Source: Tsukamurella tyrosinosolvens
GTDB lineage: Bacteria > Actinomycetota > Actinomycetes > Mycobacteriales > Mycobacteriaceae
Direction of reading: 5' to 3'
Assembly (NCBI RefSeq): GCF_900104775.1
Contig: NZ_FNSA01000003.1
Location: 3,286,001-3,350,000 of the forward strand
Length of the DNA: 64,000 nucleotides
Positions within the stretch are counted from its first letter, which is position 1. The number at the start of each line of letters is the position of its first letter. Positions 29,722-40,078 of the stretch are shown here, in pieces. The notes under the pieces were generated by a model, which saw nothing but the letters and a program-made list of their open reading frames with translations, was not told the DNA's origin and did no database searches. The translations under genes were made by a program, and so were the position numbers.

Positions 29722-30038
29722 CGACGGGACGCGATCACCGGGCGACGCGGGTCGCGCTGGGCGTGCTCGCGTACATCGCGTGGACGGCCCTGTGCGGCTG
29801 GGTCGCCTGGTGGGGCGTCTGGACCGCGGTCGACACGACGTGCATCAGCGGCGCGCGGGGCGACCTCGCGGGCGTCGCGGCGATCGGGTTCGCCGGCGTC
29901 GCCTGGGCCGCGCCGCTCGCGGCGTGGGCCGTGCGGCGCGGGAACGCGTGGGCCGGTCTCGCGGCGGCGCTGATAGCCGGCGCCGGGGTGTGGCTGGCCG
30001 TCAGCACCTACCTCGAGCCCGGAAGGCTCTGCTGGTAG
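29718..30038 (+). CDS. Small three-helix membrane protein
   Basis: A 106-residue protein with three predicted transmembrane segments: about residues 11-37 (VALGVLAYIAWTALCGWVAW), 49-70 (AGVAAIGFAGVAWAAPLAAW) and 75-98 (AWAGLAAALIAGAGVWLAVS). Trp-rich, with two Cys (CGW, CIS). I do not recognise the family. The ATG overlaps the TetR stop as ATGA, so the two genes are co-translated and the protein may belong to the response the TetR controls. It ends 3 bp from the convergent aroB stop. Confidence 0.72.
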   Translation: MTTGRDHRATRVALGVLAYIAWTALCGWVAWWGVWTAVDTTCISGARGDLAGVAAIGFAGVAWAAPLAAWAVRRGNAWAGLAAALIAGAGVWLAVSTYLEPGRLCW

Positions 30039-30041
30039 CGG

Positions 30042-31154
<1,113 letters not shown>

Positions 31155-31157
31155 CTA

Positions 31158-31775
31158 CTACTCCGATCGATTCTTGGCGGACGTGCGGAGGACGGCGGGC
31201 AGCTTCGGCCAGGGGCCGCGGCGCTCCCGCCCGGGTGCGGTGTCCTTGAGGCGCCGCTGCACCTGCCGGACGACGGACGACGGCGCGCGCCCCACGGTGG
31301 AGACGCGGATCGTCGCGAGTTCACGGTAGATCGGCGTGCGCCGCGCCATGAGCGCGCGGTACGCCGCGGCGGGGTCGTCGCCCTTCAGGAGCGGGCGGTT
31401 CGACGCGGCCGGGTTCACCGTGCGGCGGATCCCCTCCTCCTCGGTCAGTTCGAGGTAGACGACCTGGTGCCGCCGCAGCAGGCTGCGGGTCGTCTCGGAG
31501 AGCACCGCACCGCCGCCGAGGGAGACGACGCCGGGATGGTGCGCGACCACGTCGGCGACGACGTGCTCCTCGATGGCCCGGAAGGCGGGCTCGCCGTCGC
31601 CGGCGAAGATCTGCGGGATGGAGCGGCCCTCGCGGCGCTCGATCTCCTCGTCGACGTCGAGGAACTCCACGCGCAGGGCGCGCGCGAGCCGACGGCCGAT
31701 GGTCGTCTTCCCCGCCCCGGGCGGGCCGATCAGGATCGCCGCGGGCCCCGGCTCGCGGCCGGGCGCGGTGCCCAT
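31158..31775 (-). CDS. aroK: Shikimate kinase
   Basis: A 205-residue kinase phosphorylating shikimate. P-loop GPPGAGKTTIG (about residues 18-28), shikimate-binding FLDVDEEIERREG and VSLGGGAVLSE, and the lid region with NRPLLKGDDP. The C-terminal 30 residues (basic, ending SAKNRSE) exceed the family norm. The ATG overlaps the aroC stop by one base (TGATG). Confidence 0.95.
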   Translation of the reverse strand: MGTAPGREPGPAAILIGPPGAGKTTIGRRLARALRVEFLDVDEEIERREGRSIPQIFAGDGEPAFRAIEEHVVADVVAHHPGVVSLGGGAVLSETTRSLLRRHQVVYLELTEEEGIRRTVNPAASNRPLLKGDDPAAAYRALMARRTPIYRELATIRVSTVGRAPSSVVRQVQRRLKDTAPGRERRGPWPKLPAVLRTSAKNRSE

Positions 31776-32980
31776 CAGATCGCCTCGGGCGTCACCCGCT
31801 GCAACCGCGCCGCCACCTGCTCGGAGTACCGCTCGATGTTGCTGCGGGTCTCGGCGAGGCTGTCGCCGCCGAACTTCTCGAGTGCCGCCTGCGCGACGAC
31901 GAGCGCCACCATGGCCTCGGCCACGACGCCGGCGGCGGGCACGGCGCAGACGTCGCTGCGCTGGTGGATCGCCACGGCCTCGGTGCCGGTCTGCATGTCG
32001 ATGGTGCGCAGCGCGCGCGGGACCGTGGAGATCGGCTTCATGGCCGCGCGCACGCGCAGCTCCTCACCGTTGGTCATCCCGCCCTCGACGCCGCCCGCGC
32101 GGTTGGTCGAGCGGAGCACGCCGCCCTTGTCGGGCAGCATCTCGTCGTGCGCGGCGCTGCCGCGGCGGCGGGCGGTCTCGAAGCCGTCGCCGACCTCGAC
32201 GCCCTTGATCGCCTGGATGCCCATGAGCGCCGCGGCCAGCCGCGCGTCGAGGCGGCTGTCGCCGGAGGCGACGGAACCGATGCCGACGGGCAGGCCCGTG
32301 ACCACGACCTCGACGACGCCGCCCAGAGTGTCGCCGTCCTTCTTGGCGGCCTCGATCTCGGCGATCATCGACCGCTCGGCGGCCTCGTCGAAGGCGCGCA
32401 CGGGCGAGGCGTCGATCCGGTCGAGGTCGGTACCCGACGGGGTCGGGCCGACGTAGGGCTCGGACGCCCCGATGGAGATGACGTGGCTGACCACCTCGGC
32501 GCCGAAGGCCTGGCGCAGGAAGTTCCGGGCGACGGTGCCGGCGGCGACGCGCGCGGCCGTCTCGCGGGCGCTCGCGCGCTCCAGCACGGGCCGGGCGTCC
32601 TCGAAGCCGTACTTGAGCATCCCCGAGTAGTCGGCGTGGCCGGGCCGCGGCCGGGTGAGGGGCGCGTTGCGGGCCATGCCGTCGAGCAGCTCCTGGTCGA
32701 CCGGGTCGGCCGACATGACCTGCTCCCACTTCGGCCACTCGGTGTTCCCGATCTCGATGGCGACGGGGCCCGCCTGGGTACGGCCGTGCCGGACGCCACC
32801 GAGGATGGTGACCTTGTCGGCCTCGAACTTCATGCGCGCACCACGGCCGTAGCCGAGGCGTCGCCGCGCCAACTGGGCGGCGATGTCCGACGACGTGACC
32901 TCGACGCCCGCGACCATGCCCTCCACGAGGGCCACGAGGGCGGGGCCGTGCGATTCTCCTGCGGTGATCCAGCGCAACAC
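31775..32980 (-). CDS. aroC: Chorismate synthase
   Basis: A 401-residue FMN-dependent enzyme making chorismate from EPSP. Signature segments: [63 protein letters not shown] and [17 protein letters not shown]. The GTG at 32980 gives the N-terminus (V/M)[11 protein letters not shown] and the length expected from M. tuberculosis AroC. Two ATGs 9 and 12 bp upstream are alternatives. It is the first gene of the aroC-aroK-aroB operon. Confidence 0.96.
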   Translation of the reverse strand: MLRWITAGESHGPALVALVEGMVAGVEVTSSDIAAQLARRRLGYGRGARMKFEADKVTILGGVRHGRTQAGPVAIEIGNTEWPKWEQVMSADPVDQELLDGMARNAPLTRPRPGHADYSGMLKYGFEDARPVLERASARETAARVAAGTVARNFLRQAFGAEVVSHVISIGASEPYVGPTPSGTDLDRIDASPVRAFDEAAERSMIAEIEAAKKDGDTLGGVVEVVVTGLPVGIGSVASGDSRLDARLAAALMGIQAIKGVEVGDGFETARRRGSAAHDEMLPDKGGVLRSTNRAGGVEGGMTNGEELRVRAAMKPISTVPRALRTIDMQTGTEAVAIHQRSDVCAVPAAGVVAEAMVALVVAQAALEKFGGDSLAETRSNIERYSEQVAARLQRVTPEAI

Positions 32981-33047
32981 GCGTCCCATCATCCCAGATC
33001 GACCCGCCGGACCGTGAGTTCGGGTGGCCGAAATCTCGGTCACAGGG

Positions 33048-33053
33048 TACGGT
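33048..33053 (+). promoter_or_regulatory. -10 hexamer of the small membrane-protein gene (leaderless)
   Basis: TACGGT on the plus strand, 7 nt before the ATG at 33061. Confidence 0.5.
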
Positions 33054-33060
33054 GAACACC

Positions 33061-33312
33061 ATGACCACCGTCGCCGCATCCTCGACTTCCGACCGCCGTG
33101 CCGCAGCGCAGCGGTCCACCGTCGACGTTTTCGGTGTCGCGTGGCCCCGCTACAAGGCGGAAGCGCTGGTCGCCGCGCTGCTCGTCCTGGCCCTCGGCGC
33201 CGTGCTCACCCTGGCCACCGGCGCCGCCTCCTTCGCGCCCGCCGTTCTCGCCGCAACCGGCGCTGGCGTCGCCGTGTGGTGGGCTGCCCGCACTCTGCAC
33301 GCGCGCGGCTAG
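33061..33312 (+). CDS. Small two-helix membrane protein
   Basis: An 83-residue protein not recognised. A hydrophilic N-terminus of about 30 residues ([20 protein letters not shown]) is followed by two hydrophobic helices, about 33-52 ([20 protein letters not shown]) and 56-76 ([20 protein letters not shown]). Its start is supported by the TACGGT hexamer 7 nt upstream. It is divergent from aroC and lies 128 bp before the MutS-like pair on the same strand, but a link with them is unproven. Confidence 0.65.
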   Translation: MTTVAASSTSDRRAAAQRSTVDVFGVAWPRYKAEALVAALLVLALGAVLTLATGAASFAPAVLAATGAGVAVWWAARTLHARG

Positions 33313-33440
33313 CCGACCGCGAGACTCTTGCTCCCGCGTTCATCGCGGACGTACGGTCGAAGAACCGGCGAACCTCGTGAGGCGCCGCCGCCACACCCGC
33401 CGGTCAGCCCGTGACACACGGACGAGAGCGGAGGTGCGTC

Positions 33441-34955
33441 GTGGATCCCCCTTCCCTCCTGGGCACGCCCGTCGCCGACGCTCCTGCGGGCGACCCCGAC
33501 CACTTCGCCGACCTGGGGCTGGACCGCGTCGTCGGCGAGGTCACGGCGCACGACCCCGAGACCGCTCCCCTCTTCCGCGCGCCGGCCCCGTCGGTGGCGG
33601 CCGCACGGTACCGGCAGGAGTTCTGCCGAGCCCTGCGGCAGGACACGGACCTCGCCACCGGACTGCGGCGGTTCGGCGCGACGATGGCGTCGATGCGCGA
33701 GGCCCGGGCGAACGCCGAGCGGCTGCGCCTGCGCCCCGAGCGGGACGCCTGGTACCTCGACGGCGCGCGCCGCTACCTGGCCGCCGTCGCCGGGCTGCGG
33801 GCCGCGCTCGCCGACGCCACGGACCCGCCCGCGGCGGTGCGCGACCTGCGCGCCCACCTCGATGCGCTGACCGAATCGCCCGAGCACCGAGCACTGGCGG
33901 ACGACGCGGCGGAGGCCGCGGCACTCATGGACGCGGTCGAGTACACCGTGCGGATCAAGAAGTCCGACGTGCGCGTCGGGCGCTACCACGGCGAGCCGGA
34001 CTACGGTGCGGAGGTCGCCGCCGTCTTCGACCGGTTCCGGGTCGACGGGGCCGCCCGCCGGGCGGAGGACGTTCCCGTGCGGCCCGGGCTCGACGGTGTC
34101 GAGGCGGCGATCCTCACCGACGTCACGGCCCTGTTCCCCGACACCTTCCGCGCCCTCGCCCGGTTCCGGGAGCGGCACGCCGGCGCCGGCGACCCGGTCG
34201 TGGCCCGCGCTGATCTCGAGATCCGCTGGTACCTGGCCTACCTGGACTTCGTCGCCCGACTGGAGGCGACGGGTGTGCCGTTCACGCTCCCGGTGATCGT
34301 CGACGAACCGGTCCTCGACGCGCACGGCACCGTCGACCTCGCAATGGCGTCGGAGCTGGTTCACCGCGGGGAGCACGTCGTGGGCAACGATCTCCGGCTC
34401 GGCGCCGACGAGCGCGTGCTGGTGGTGACGGGCCCCAACCACGGTGGCAAGACCGCGCTCGCCCGGGCCTTCGGCCAGATCCACCAGCTGGCGGCGCTCG
34501 GCCTCCCCGTTCCGGGGACCGCCGTGGAGATCGGGCTCTTCGACGCGCTGTTCACGCAGTTCGAGCGCCCCGAGTCCGTCGATGACCGGCGCGGCAGACT
34601 GGAGGCCGACATCGTCGGCATGCGCGAGATCCTGACCGCGGCAACGGGACACAGCGTCGTGGTGATGAACGAGACCTTCGCGTCCACGTCCCTGGAGGAC
34701 GGCGCCCGCCTCGGTTCCGCCGTCGTCCGCAGGCTGGTGGACAGGGGCGTGCGGTGCGTCTACGTCACCTTCGTCGACGAGATCGCCCTGCTCGGCGACG
34801 GCGTCGTGAGCATGACCGCCGACGTCCCCGGTGCGCCGTCCGCCCGCACGTTCCGGGTGCGCCGGGGTCGTCCGCAGGGCCTCGCCCACGCCGCCGCGCT
34901 CGCCCGCCGCCACGGCCTCGACGCCGAGACCCTGCGCCGCAGGATCGCGTCATGA
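33441..34955 (+). CDS. MutS-type ATPase, first of a tandem pair
   Basis: A 504-residue protein with a C-terminal MutS domain V ATPase: Walker A GPNHGGKTAL (G331-L340), Walker B VVVMNETFASTS (N410-E411, where MutS has Asp-Glu), a VYVTFVDE segment corresponding to the sensor His/Asp strand, and a tail that ends LDAETLRRRIAS. The first 300 residues are helical (YRQEFCRALRQDTDLATGLR, SMREARANAERLRL) and may equal the MutS core/lever. The mismatch-recognition and connector domains are missing. The GTG start has GGAGG 6 nt upstream. Substrate and role unknown; it probably pairs with the next protein. Confidence 0.85.
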   Translation: MDPPSLLGTPVADAPAGDPDHFADLGLDRVVGEVTAHDPETAPLFRAPAPSVAAARYRQEFCRALRQDTDLATGLRRFGATMASMREARANAERLRLRPERDAWYLDGARRYLAAVAGLRAALADATDPPAAVRDLRAHLDALTESPEHRALADDAAEAAALMDAVEYTVRIKKSDVRVGRYHGEPDYGAEVAAVFDRFRVDGAARRAEDVPVRPGLDGVEAAILTDVTALFPDTFRALARFRERHAGAGDPVVARADLEIRWYLAYLDFVARLEATGVPFTLPVIVDEPVLDAHGTVDLAMASELVHRGEHVVGNDLRLGADERVLVVTGPNHGGKTALARAFGQIHQLAALGLPVPGTAVEIGLFDALFTQFERPESVDDRRGRLEADIVGMREILTAATGHSVVVMNETFASTSLEDGARLGSAVVRRLVDRGVRCVYVTFVDEIALLGDGVVSMTADVPGAPSARTFRVRRGRPQGLAHAAALARRHGLDAETLRRRIAS

Positions 34956-36436
34956 GGACGCGCCTGCTGTACCGCGACCGGGACCTGCGCGACGCCTCGG
35001 CCGCTCCCCCACGAACCGAGGAGCTGCGCCGGAACCTGGGGCTGGACCGGCTGCTCCCGACGATGGCGGCCGGGGACGACGCGCTGTACCGCGTCGCGGA
35101 GGCGGTACTGCTCGGCGACGTCGCCTCCGCCGACGACATCCGCTACCGCCACGAGGTCCTGCGGGACTGCCTCGCCCACCCCGGCGCGGTCGACGACCTG
35201 CGGCGGATCGCGGCGCGGGCGGTCGAGCGGGAGCGGCACAACTACTTCGGACTGTTCACGCGCGCCACGCCCGACAAGGTCCTCTACCGGTCGCTCGACG
35301 TGCTGGACATGTTCCTCGAGGCCTTCACCGAGCTGCGGGCGGCCTGCGACCGGTGGCGCGGCGGCTTCTCCTCGGCCGGCTTCGACACGTTCTTCTCGTG
35401 CATCGCCACGGACCTCGACGACGCCTACCTGGCGACGGTGCGGGAGCACCTCGAGGGGCTCCGGTTCGCGAAGGGCGAGCTGATCAGCGTGCGGCTGGGC
35501 GCCGGAGCGCACGGGACGGACCACGTTCTGCGGCACCCGGACCGCACGGGGTGGCGACGGCTGCGCGGGCGCGACGGGGCGATCGACCTGGACGTCGACG
35601 ACCCGGCCGCCGCGGAGGCCCTGACGGTGCTGGCGGGCCGCGGCATCCGGACCGCGGCGGACGCCGTCGCGCAGGCGGCGGAGCACGTCGCCGCGTACTT
35701 CCGGACCATCGCCGACGAGCTGGGCTTCTACCGCGCCGTCATGAACCTCCTCGCCGCGCTCGACGAACGCGGCGCCCCGTGGTGCCTCCCGGAGCCGACC
35801 GAGCGCGGCCTGACGTGTCGGGGCCTCTACCTCCCCGCGCTCGCCCTGGAGTCGCGGGACCCCTTGGTCGGCAACGACATCGACACCGAGGAAGCCTCGG
35901 TCACGATGATCACCGGCGCGAACCACGGCGGGAAGACCACGCTGCTGCGCAGTATCGGCACCGCCCAGCTCATGCTGCGCTGCGGCATGCCGGTACCCGC
36001 GCGGGCGTACCGCGGCCCTGTCCACCCGCAGGTGTTCACGCACTTCGGCGGCGAGGAGCGCGACGGCGGCGACACCGCGGGCCGGTTGGAGGAGGAGCTG
36101 GGCCGGATGAGCGCCATCGCCGACGTGATCCGCCCCGGAGCACTGCTGCTGTGCAACGAGTCGCTGGCGTCGACGAACGAGCGCGAGGGTGCGGCGCTGG
36201 CGCGGCAGATCGTCGAGACCGTGCGGAACTGCGGGATCACGGTCGTCTACGTGACCCACATGTACGAGCTCGCGCGCGGACTCGCCGACGCCGACGATCC
36301 GCGGCACGCCTTCCTCCGCGCCGAACGCCTCGATTCCGGCGACCGCACCTTCCGGGTGCTGCCCGGCCGGCCCCTGTCGACCAGCCACGGCGAGGACCTG
36401 TTCGAGCGCATCTTCGGCGCCGAGGCCGGCGTCTGA
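34952..36436 (+). CDS. MutS-type ATPase, second of a tandem pair
   Basis: A 494-residue paralogue of the preceding protein. Walker A GANHGGKTTL (G322-L331), Walker B LLLCNESLASTNE (N402-E403), followed by GITVVYVTHMYELARGL, which keeps the His expected of ABC-class ATPases. The N-terminal part contains DIRYRHEVLRDCLAHPGAVD and DKVLYRSLDVLDMFLEAF, like MutS-family core helices, without a mismatch-binding domain. The ATG overlaps the stop of the first gene (ATGA). ABC-class ATPases work as dimers, so a heterodimer is likely. It ends 7 bp from the convergent dnaE stop. Confidence 0.85.
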   Translation: MRTRLLYRDRDLRDASAAPPRTEELRRNLGLDRLLPTMAAGDDALYRVAEAVLLGDVASADDIRYRHEVLRDCLAHPGAVDDLRRIAARAVERERHNYFGLFTRATPDKVLYRSLDVLDMFLEAFTELRAACDRWRGGFSSAGFDTFFSCIATDLDDAYLATVREHLEGLRFAKGELISVRLGAGAHGTDHVLRHPDRTGWRRLRGRDGAIDLDVDDPAAAEALTVLAGRGIRTAADAVAQAAEHVAAYFRTIADELGFYRAVMNLLAALDERGAPWCLPEPTERGLTCRGLYLPALALESRDPLVGNDIDTEEASVTMITGANHGGKTTLLRSIGTAQLMLRCGMPVPARAYRGPVHPQVFTHFGGEERDGGDTAGRLEEELGRMSAIADVIRPGALLLCNESLASTNEREGAALARQIVETVRNCGITVVYVTHMYELARGLADADDPRHAFLRAERLDSGDRTFRVLPGRPLSTSHGEDLFERIFGAEAGV

Positions 36437-36443
36437 GCCGGGC

Positions 36444-39400
36444 TCAGGCGAGGCAGTTGGGGCCCAGCAGCGCCTTCAGGTCGCCCATGAGCGACGACGA
36501 CGGGTTCACCCGAAGGGTGTCGTCGAGCCGCAGCGTGGTGGCCTTGTCGCCGCTGACGAGCTTGACGTGCACGTCGGAGACGCCGGGGTGGCGCTGCAGC
36601 ACCTGCTTGAGCGCGGAGACCTTGTCCTGCGTGCACACCCGCGTCTGCATGGTGAGCGACAGCGGCTTCGCGACGCCGATCTGGGACAGATCGATGGGCG
36701 CGATGTCGTTCGCGATCAGGGTGACCTTGTCGTCGCGGAAGTTCACGCGCGCCTTGATGAGCACCACCGCGTCCTCCACGACCTCGGCCCCGTACGCGGC
36801 GTAGGCCTGCGGGAAGAAGAAGACCTCGATGCCACCGGACAGATCCTCGATCTGCGCGGATGCGAAGGGGGCGCCGTTCTTGTTCACGCGCCGGTTCACC
36901 GACTGCAGGATGCCGCCGACGGTCACCTGGGTGCCGTCCTTGACGTCGCCCTCGACGATGGCCGGGATGGGGGTGTCGGTCTGCGCCGCGATGACGTGCT
37001 CGACGCCGTCGAGCGGGTGCGCGGAGACGTACAGGCCCAGCATCTCGCGCTCGAGGGCGAGCTTGTGCTTGCCGTCCCACTCCTCGTCGGGGACCTTGAT
37101 GGTGAAGACGTCGTCGATCGGGCCGGCGGCACCGTCCTCCTCGCCCATCGACCCGAAGAGGTCGAACTGGCCCACGGCCTCTGCCTTCTTCGTCGACAGC
37201 ACCGACTCGATGGCATCGGCGTGCACGAGGAGCAGGCCCTTGCGGGGGTGCTCGAGCGAATCGAAACCGCCCGCCTTGATGAGGGATTCGGTGACCTTCT
37301 TGGAGCAGGCCGCGACCTCGATCTTGGCGAGGTAGTCGGAGAACGAGGTGAAGTTCCCCTTCTCCTTGCGGGTGTTCACGATGGACGCGACCACGCCCTC
37401 GCCGACGTTGCGGACCGAGCCCATGCCGAAGCGGATGTCCTCACCGACCGAGGTGAAGGCGTGGAAGGACTCGTTGACGTCCGGCGGGAGCACGGTGATG
37501 CCGAGGCGGCGGCAGTCGCCCAGGTAGATGGCGGCCTTGTCCTTGTCGTCACCGACGGAGGTGAGCAGCGCGGCCATGTACTCGGCCGGGTAGTTCGCCT
37601 TGAGGTACGCCGTCCAGTAGGAGACCAGGCCGTACGCGGCGGCGTGCGACTTGTTGAACGCGTAACCGGCGAAGGGCAGCACCGTCTCCCACAGTGCGGT
37701 GATAGCCGCCTGCGAGAAGCCGTTGTCGAGCATGCCCTGCTGGAAGCCGCCGTAGGCCTCGTCCAGGACTTCCTTCTTCTTCTTACCCATCGCGCGGCGC
37801 AGGATGTCGGCCTGGCCGAGGCTGTACCCGGCGACCTTCTGCGCGATGTGCATGATCTGCTCCTGGTACACGATCAGGCCGAACGTGTCCGCGAGGATCT
37901 CCTTGAGCGGCTCCTCGAGCTCCGGGTGGATCGGCTTGACCTGTTGCCGGCCGTTCTTGCGATCCGCGTAGTCGTTGTGCGCGTTCATGCCCATCGGGCC
38001 GGGGCGGTACAGCGCGCCGACCGCCACGATGTCCTCGAACTTGGTGGGCTGCATACGGCGCAGCAGATCGCGCATGGGGCCGCCGTCGAGCTGGAAGACG
38101 CCGAGCGTGTTGCCCCGCTGCAGCAGCTGGTACGTGGTCTCGTCGTCGAGCGGCAGCTCGTCCATGTTCAGGTCGATGCCGCGGTTGTGCTTGATGTTGT
38201 CCAGCGCGTCACCGATGACGGTGAGGTTGCGCAGGCCCAGGAAGTCCATCTTCAGCAGGCCGATGGCCTCGCACGACGGGTAGTCCCAACCGGTGATGAT
38301 CGCGCCGTCCTGCGCGCGCTTCCACACGGGGATCGCGTCCGTGAGCGGGTCACAGGACATGATCACCGCACAGGCGTGCACGCCGGCGTTGCGGATCAGG
38401 CCCTCGAGCCCGAGCGCCATGTCGTAGATCTTGGAGACGTCCGGGTCCGTCTCGATCAGCTGCCGGACCTCGACGGCCTCCTTGTACCGCTCGTGCGAGG
38501 GGTCCGTGATGCCCTTGACCGAGATGTCCTTGGCCATGATGGGCGGCGGGAGCGCCTTGGTGATGCGGTCGGCGATCGAGTACCCCGGCTGGCCGTAGAT
38601 GACGCGGGCCGAGTCCTTGATCGCGGCCTTCGTCTTGATGGTGCCGAACGTGATGACCTGGGCCACCTTGTCCGAGCCCCACTTCTCCGAGGCGTACGTG
38701 ATCATCTCGCCGCGGCGACGATCATCGAAGTCGATATCGATATCGGGCATCGACACGCGCTCGGGGTTGAGGAACCGCTCGAACAGCAGGCCGTGCGGGA
38801 TCGGGTCGATGTTGGTAATGCCGAGCGCCCACGCGACGAGCGAGCCGGCCGCGGAACCACGCCCGGGGCCGACGCGGATGCCGACCTCGTGCGCGTGCGC
38901 GATGAGGTCACCGACGACGAGGAAGTACGCCGGGAAGCCCATCTCGTTGATGACCGACAGCTCGTACTTGGCGCGCTCGACGTAGTCGGCCGGCGGACCG
39001 TCGGGGAAACGGCGGTCCAGGCCGTCCATGACCTCGGACTCGAGGAAGGACTCCTGCGTGTGGTGCTCCGGGACGGGGAACCGCGGCATGCGGTCCTTGT
39101 GCTCCCAGACCTCCTTGTAGGACTGGACCCGCTCCCCGATCTCCACGGTCGAATCGCACGCCCCGGGGACCTGCGAGTCCCACAACTGGCGCATCTCATC
39201 GGCGGACTTGAGGTAGTAGCCGTCACCGTCGAACTGGAACCGGGTCGGATCCGACAGGGTCTTACCGGTCTGGATGCACAGCAGCGCTCCGTGCGACTCC
39301 GCCTTGTCCTTGGTGACGTAGTGGCAGTCGTTGGTGGCCAGGGGCTTGATCCCCAGCTTGCGGCCGATGTCGAGAAGGCCCTCGCGGACGCGGCGCTCGA

Positions 39401-39998
39401 TGTCGATGCCGTGGTCCATCAACTCCAGGTAGAAGTTGTCCTTGCCGAAGATCTCCTGCCACTTCGCCGCGGCCTCGAGGGCCTCCTGGTCGTGGCCCAG
39501 GCGCAGCCGGGTCTGCACCTCGCCCGACGGGCAGCCCGTGGTGGCGATGATGCCCTCGGCGTGCTCGGCGATGAGCTCCGCGTCCATGCGGGACCACTTG
39601 CCCAACTGCCCCTCGATCGAGGCCAGCGAGCTCAGCTTGAACAGGTTCCGCAGGCCGGTCGCGTTCTCGGCGACCATCGTCATGTGGGTGTACGCGCCCG
39701 AGCCCGAGACGTCGTCACTCTTCTGCGACGGGTCGCCCCAGCGCACACGCTTGGTGGAGAACCGGGACTCCGGCGCGATGTACGCCTCGATACCGATGAT
39801 CGGCTTGATGTCGTACTTCACCGCGGTGTTGTAGAAGTCCGAGGCGCCGAACATGTTGCCGTGGTCGGACATGCCCACCGCGGTCATGCCGAGGCGCTTG
39901 GCCTCCGCGAACAGCGGATCGACCTTGGCCGCACCGTCGAGCATCGAGTACTCGGTGTGGTTGTGCAGATGGACGAACGAGCCGGCGGCGGACGTCAT
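36444..39998 (-). CDS. dnaE: DNA polymerase III alpha subunit
   Basis: The 1184-residue main replicative polymerase (DnaE1 type). The N-terminal PHP domain ([39 protein letters not shown]) keeps its metal-binding His residues; in M. tuberculosis this domain provides proofreading. The polymerase centre has [16 protein letters not shown] and PDIDIDFDD (about residues 416-424). Beta-clamp and OB regions follow ([20 protein letters not shown]). GGAGGTGA lies 9 nt before the ATG. Full length. Confidence 0.98.
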   Translation of the reverse strand: MTSAAGSFVHLHNHTEYSMLDGAAKVDPLFAEAKRLGMTAVGMSDHGNMFGASDFYNTAVKYDIKPIIGIEAYIAPESRFSTKRVRWGDPSQKSDDVSGSGAYTHMTMVAENATGLRNLFKLSSLASIEGQLGKWSRMDAELIAEHAEGIIATTGCPSGEVQTRLRLGHDQEALEAAAKWQEIFGKDNFYLELMDHGIDIERRVREGLLDIGRKLGIKPLATNDCHYVTKDKAESHGALLCIQTGKTLSDPTRFQFDGDGYYLKSADEMRQLWDSQVPGACDSTVEIGERVQSYKEVWEHKDRMPRFPVPEHHTQESFLESEVMDGLDRRFPDGPPADYVERAKYELSVINEMGFPAYFLVVGDLIAHAHEVGIRVGPGRGSAAGSLVAWALGITNIDPIPHGLLFERFLNPERVSMPDIDIDFDDRRRGEMITYASEKWGSDKVAQVITFGTIKTKAAIKDSARVIYGQPGYSIADRITKALPPPIMAKDISVKGITDPSHERYKEAVEVRQLIETDPDVSKIYDMALGLEGLIRNAGVHACAVIMSCDPLTDAIPVWKRAQDGAIITGWDYPSCEAIGLLKMDFLGLRNLTVIGDALDNIKHNRGIDLNMDELPLDDETTYQLLQRGNTLGVFQLDGGPMRDLLRRMQPTKFEDIVAVGALYRPGPMGMNAHNDYADRKNGRQQVKPIHPELEEPLKEILADTFGLIVYQEQIMHIAQKVAGYSLGQADILRRAMGKKKKEVLDEAYGGFQQGMLDNGFSQAAITALWETVLPFAGYAFNKSHAAAYGLVSYWTAYLKANYPAEYMAALLTSVGDDKDKAAIYLGDCRRLGITVLPPDVNESFHAFTSVGEDIRFGMGSVRNVGEGVVASIVNTRKEKGNFTSFSDYLAKIEVAACSKKVTESLIKAGGFDSLEHPRKGLLLVHADAIESVLSTKKAEAVGQFDLFGSMGEEDGAAGPIDDVFTIKVPDEEWDGKHKLALEREMLGLYVSAHPLDGVEHVIAAQTDTPIPAIVEGDVKDGTQVTVGGILQSVNRRVNKNGAPFASAQIEDLSGGIEVFFFPQAYAAYGAEVVEDAVVLIKARVNFRDDKVTLIANDIAPIDLSQIGVAKPLSLTMQTRVCTQDKVSALKQVLQRHPGVSDVHVKLVSGDKATTLRLDDTLRVNPSSSLMGDLKALLGPNCLA

Positions 39999-40078
39999 GG
40001 GCTACTCACCTCCGGTGAAGAATCTCATCGCTGTCATTAGGCAGTGTAGGCCCCTCCACCGACACGTCTCGCGGATCG

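Noticed and set aside
36437-36443. Intrinsic terminator between the MutS-like pair and dnaE.
   Set aside because: Only 7 bp separate the stops and there is no hairpin followed by a T run on either strand.
36567-40040. Plus-strand open frame of over 1150 codons opposite dnaE.
   Set aside because: Antisense shadow of a clearly conserved gene, with no ribosome-binding site or protein-like composition.
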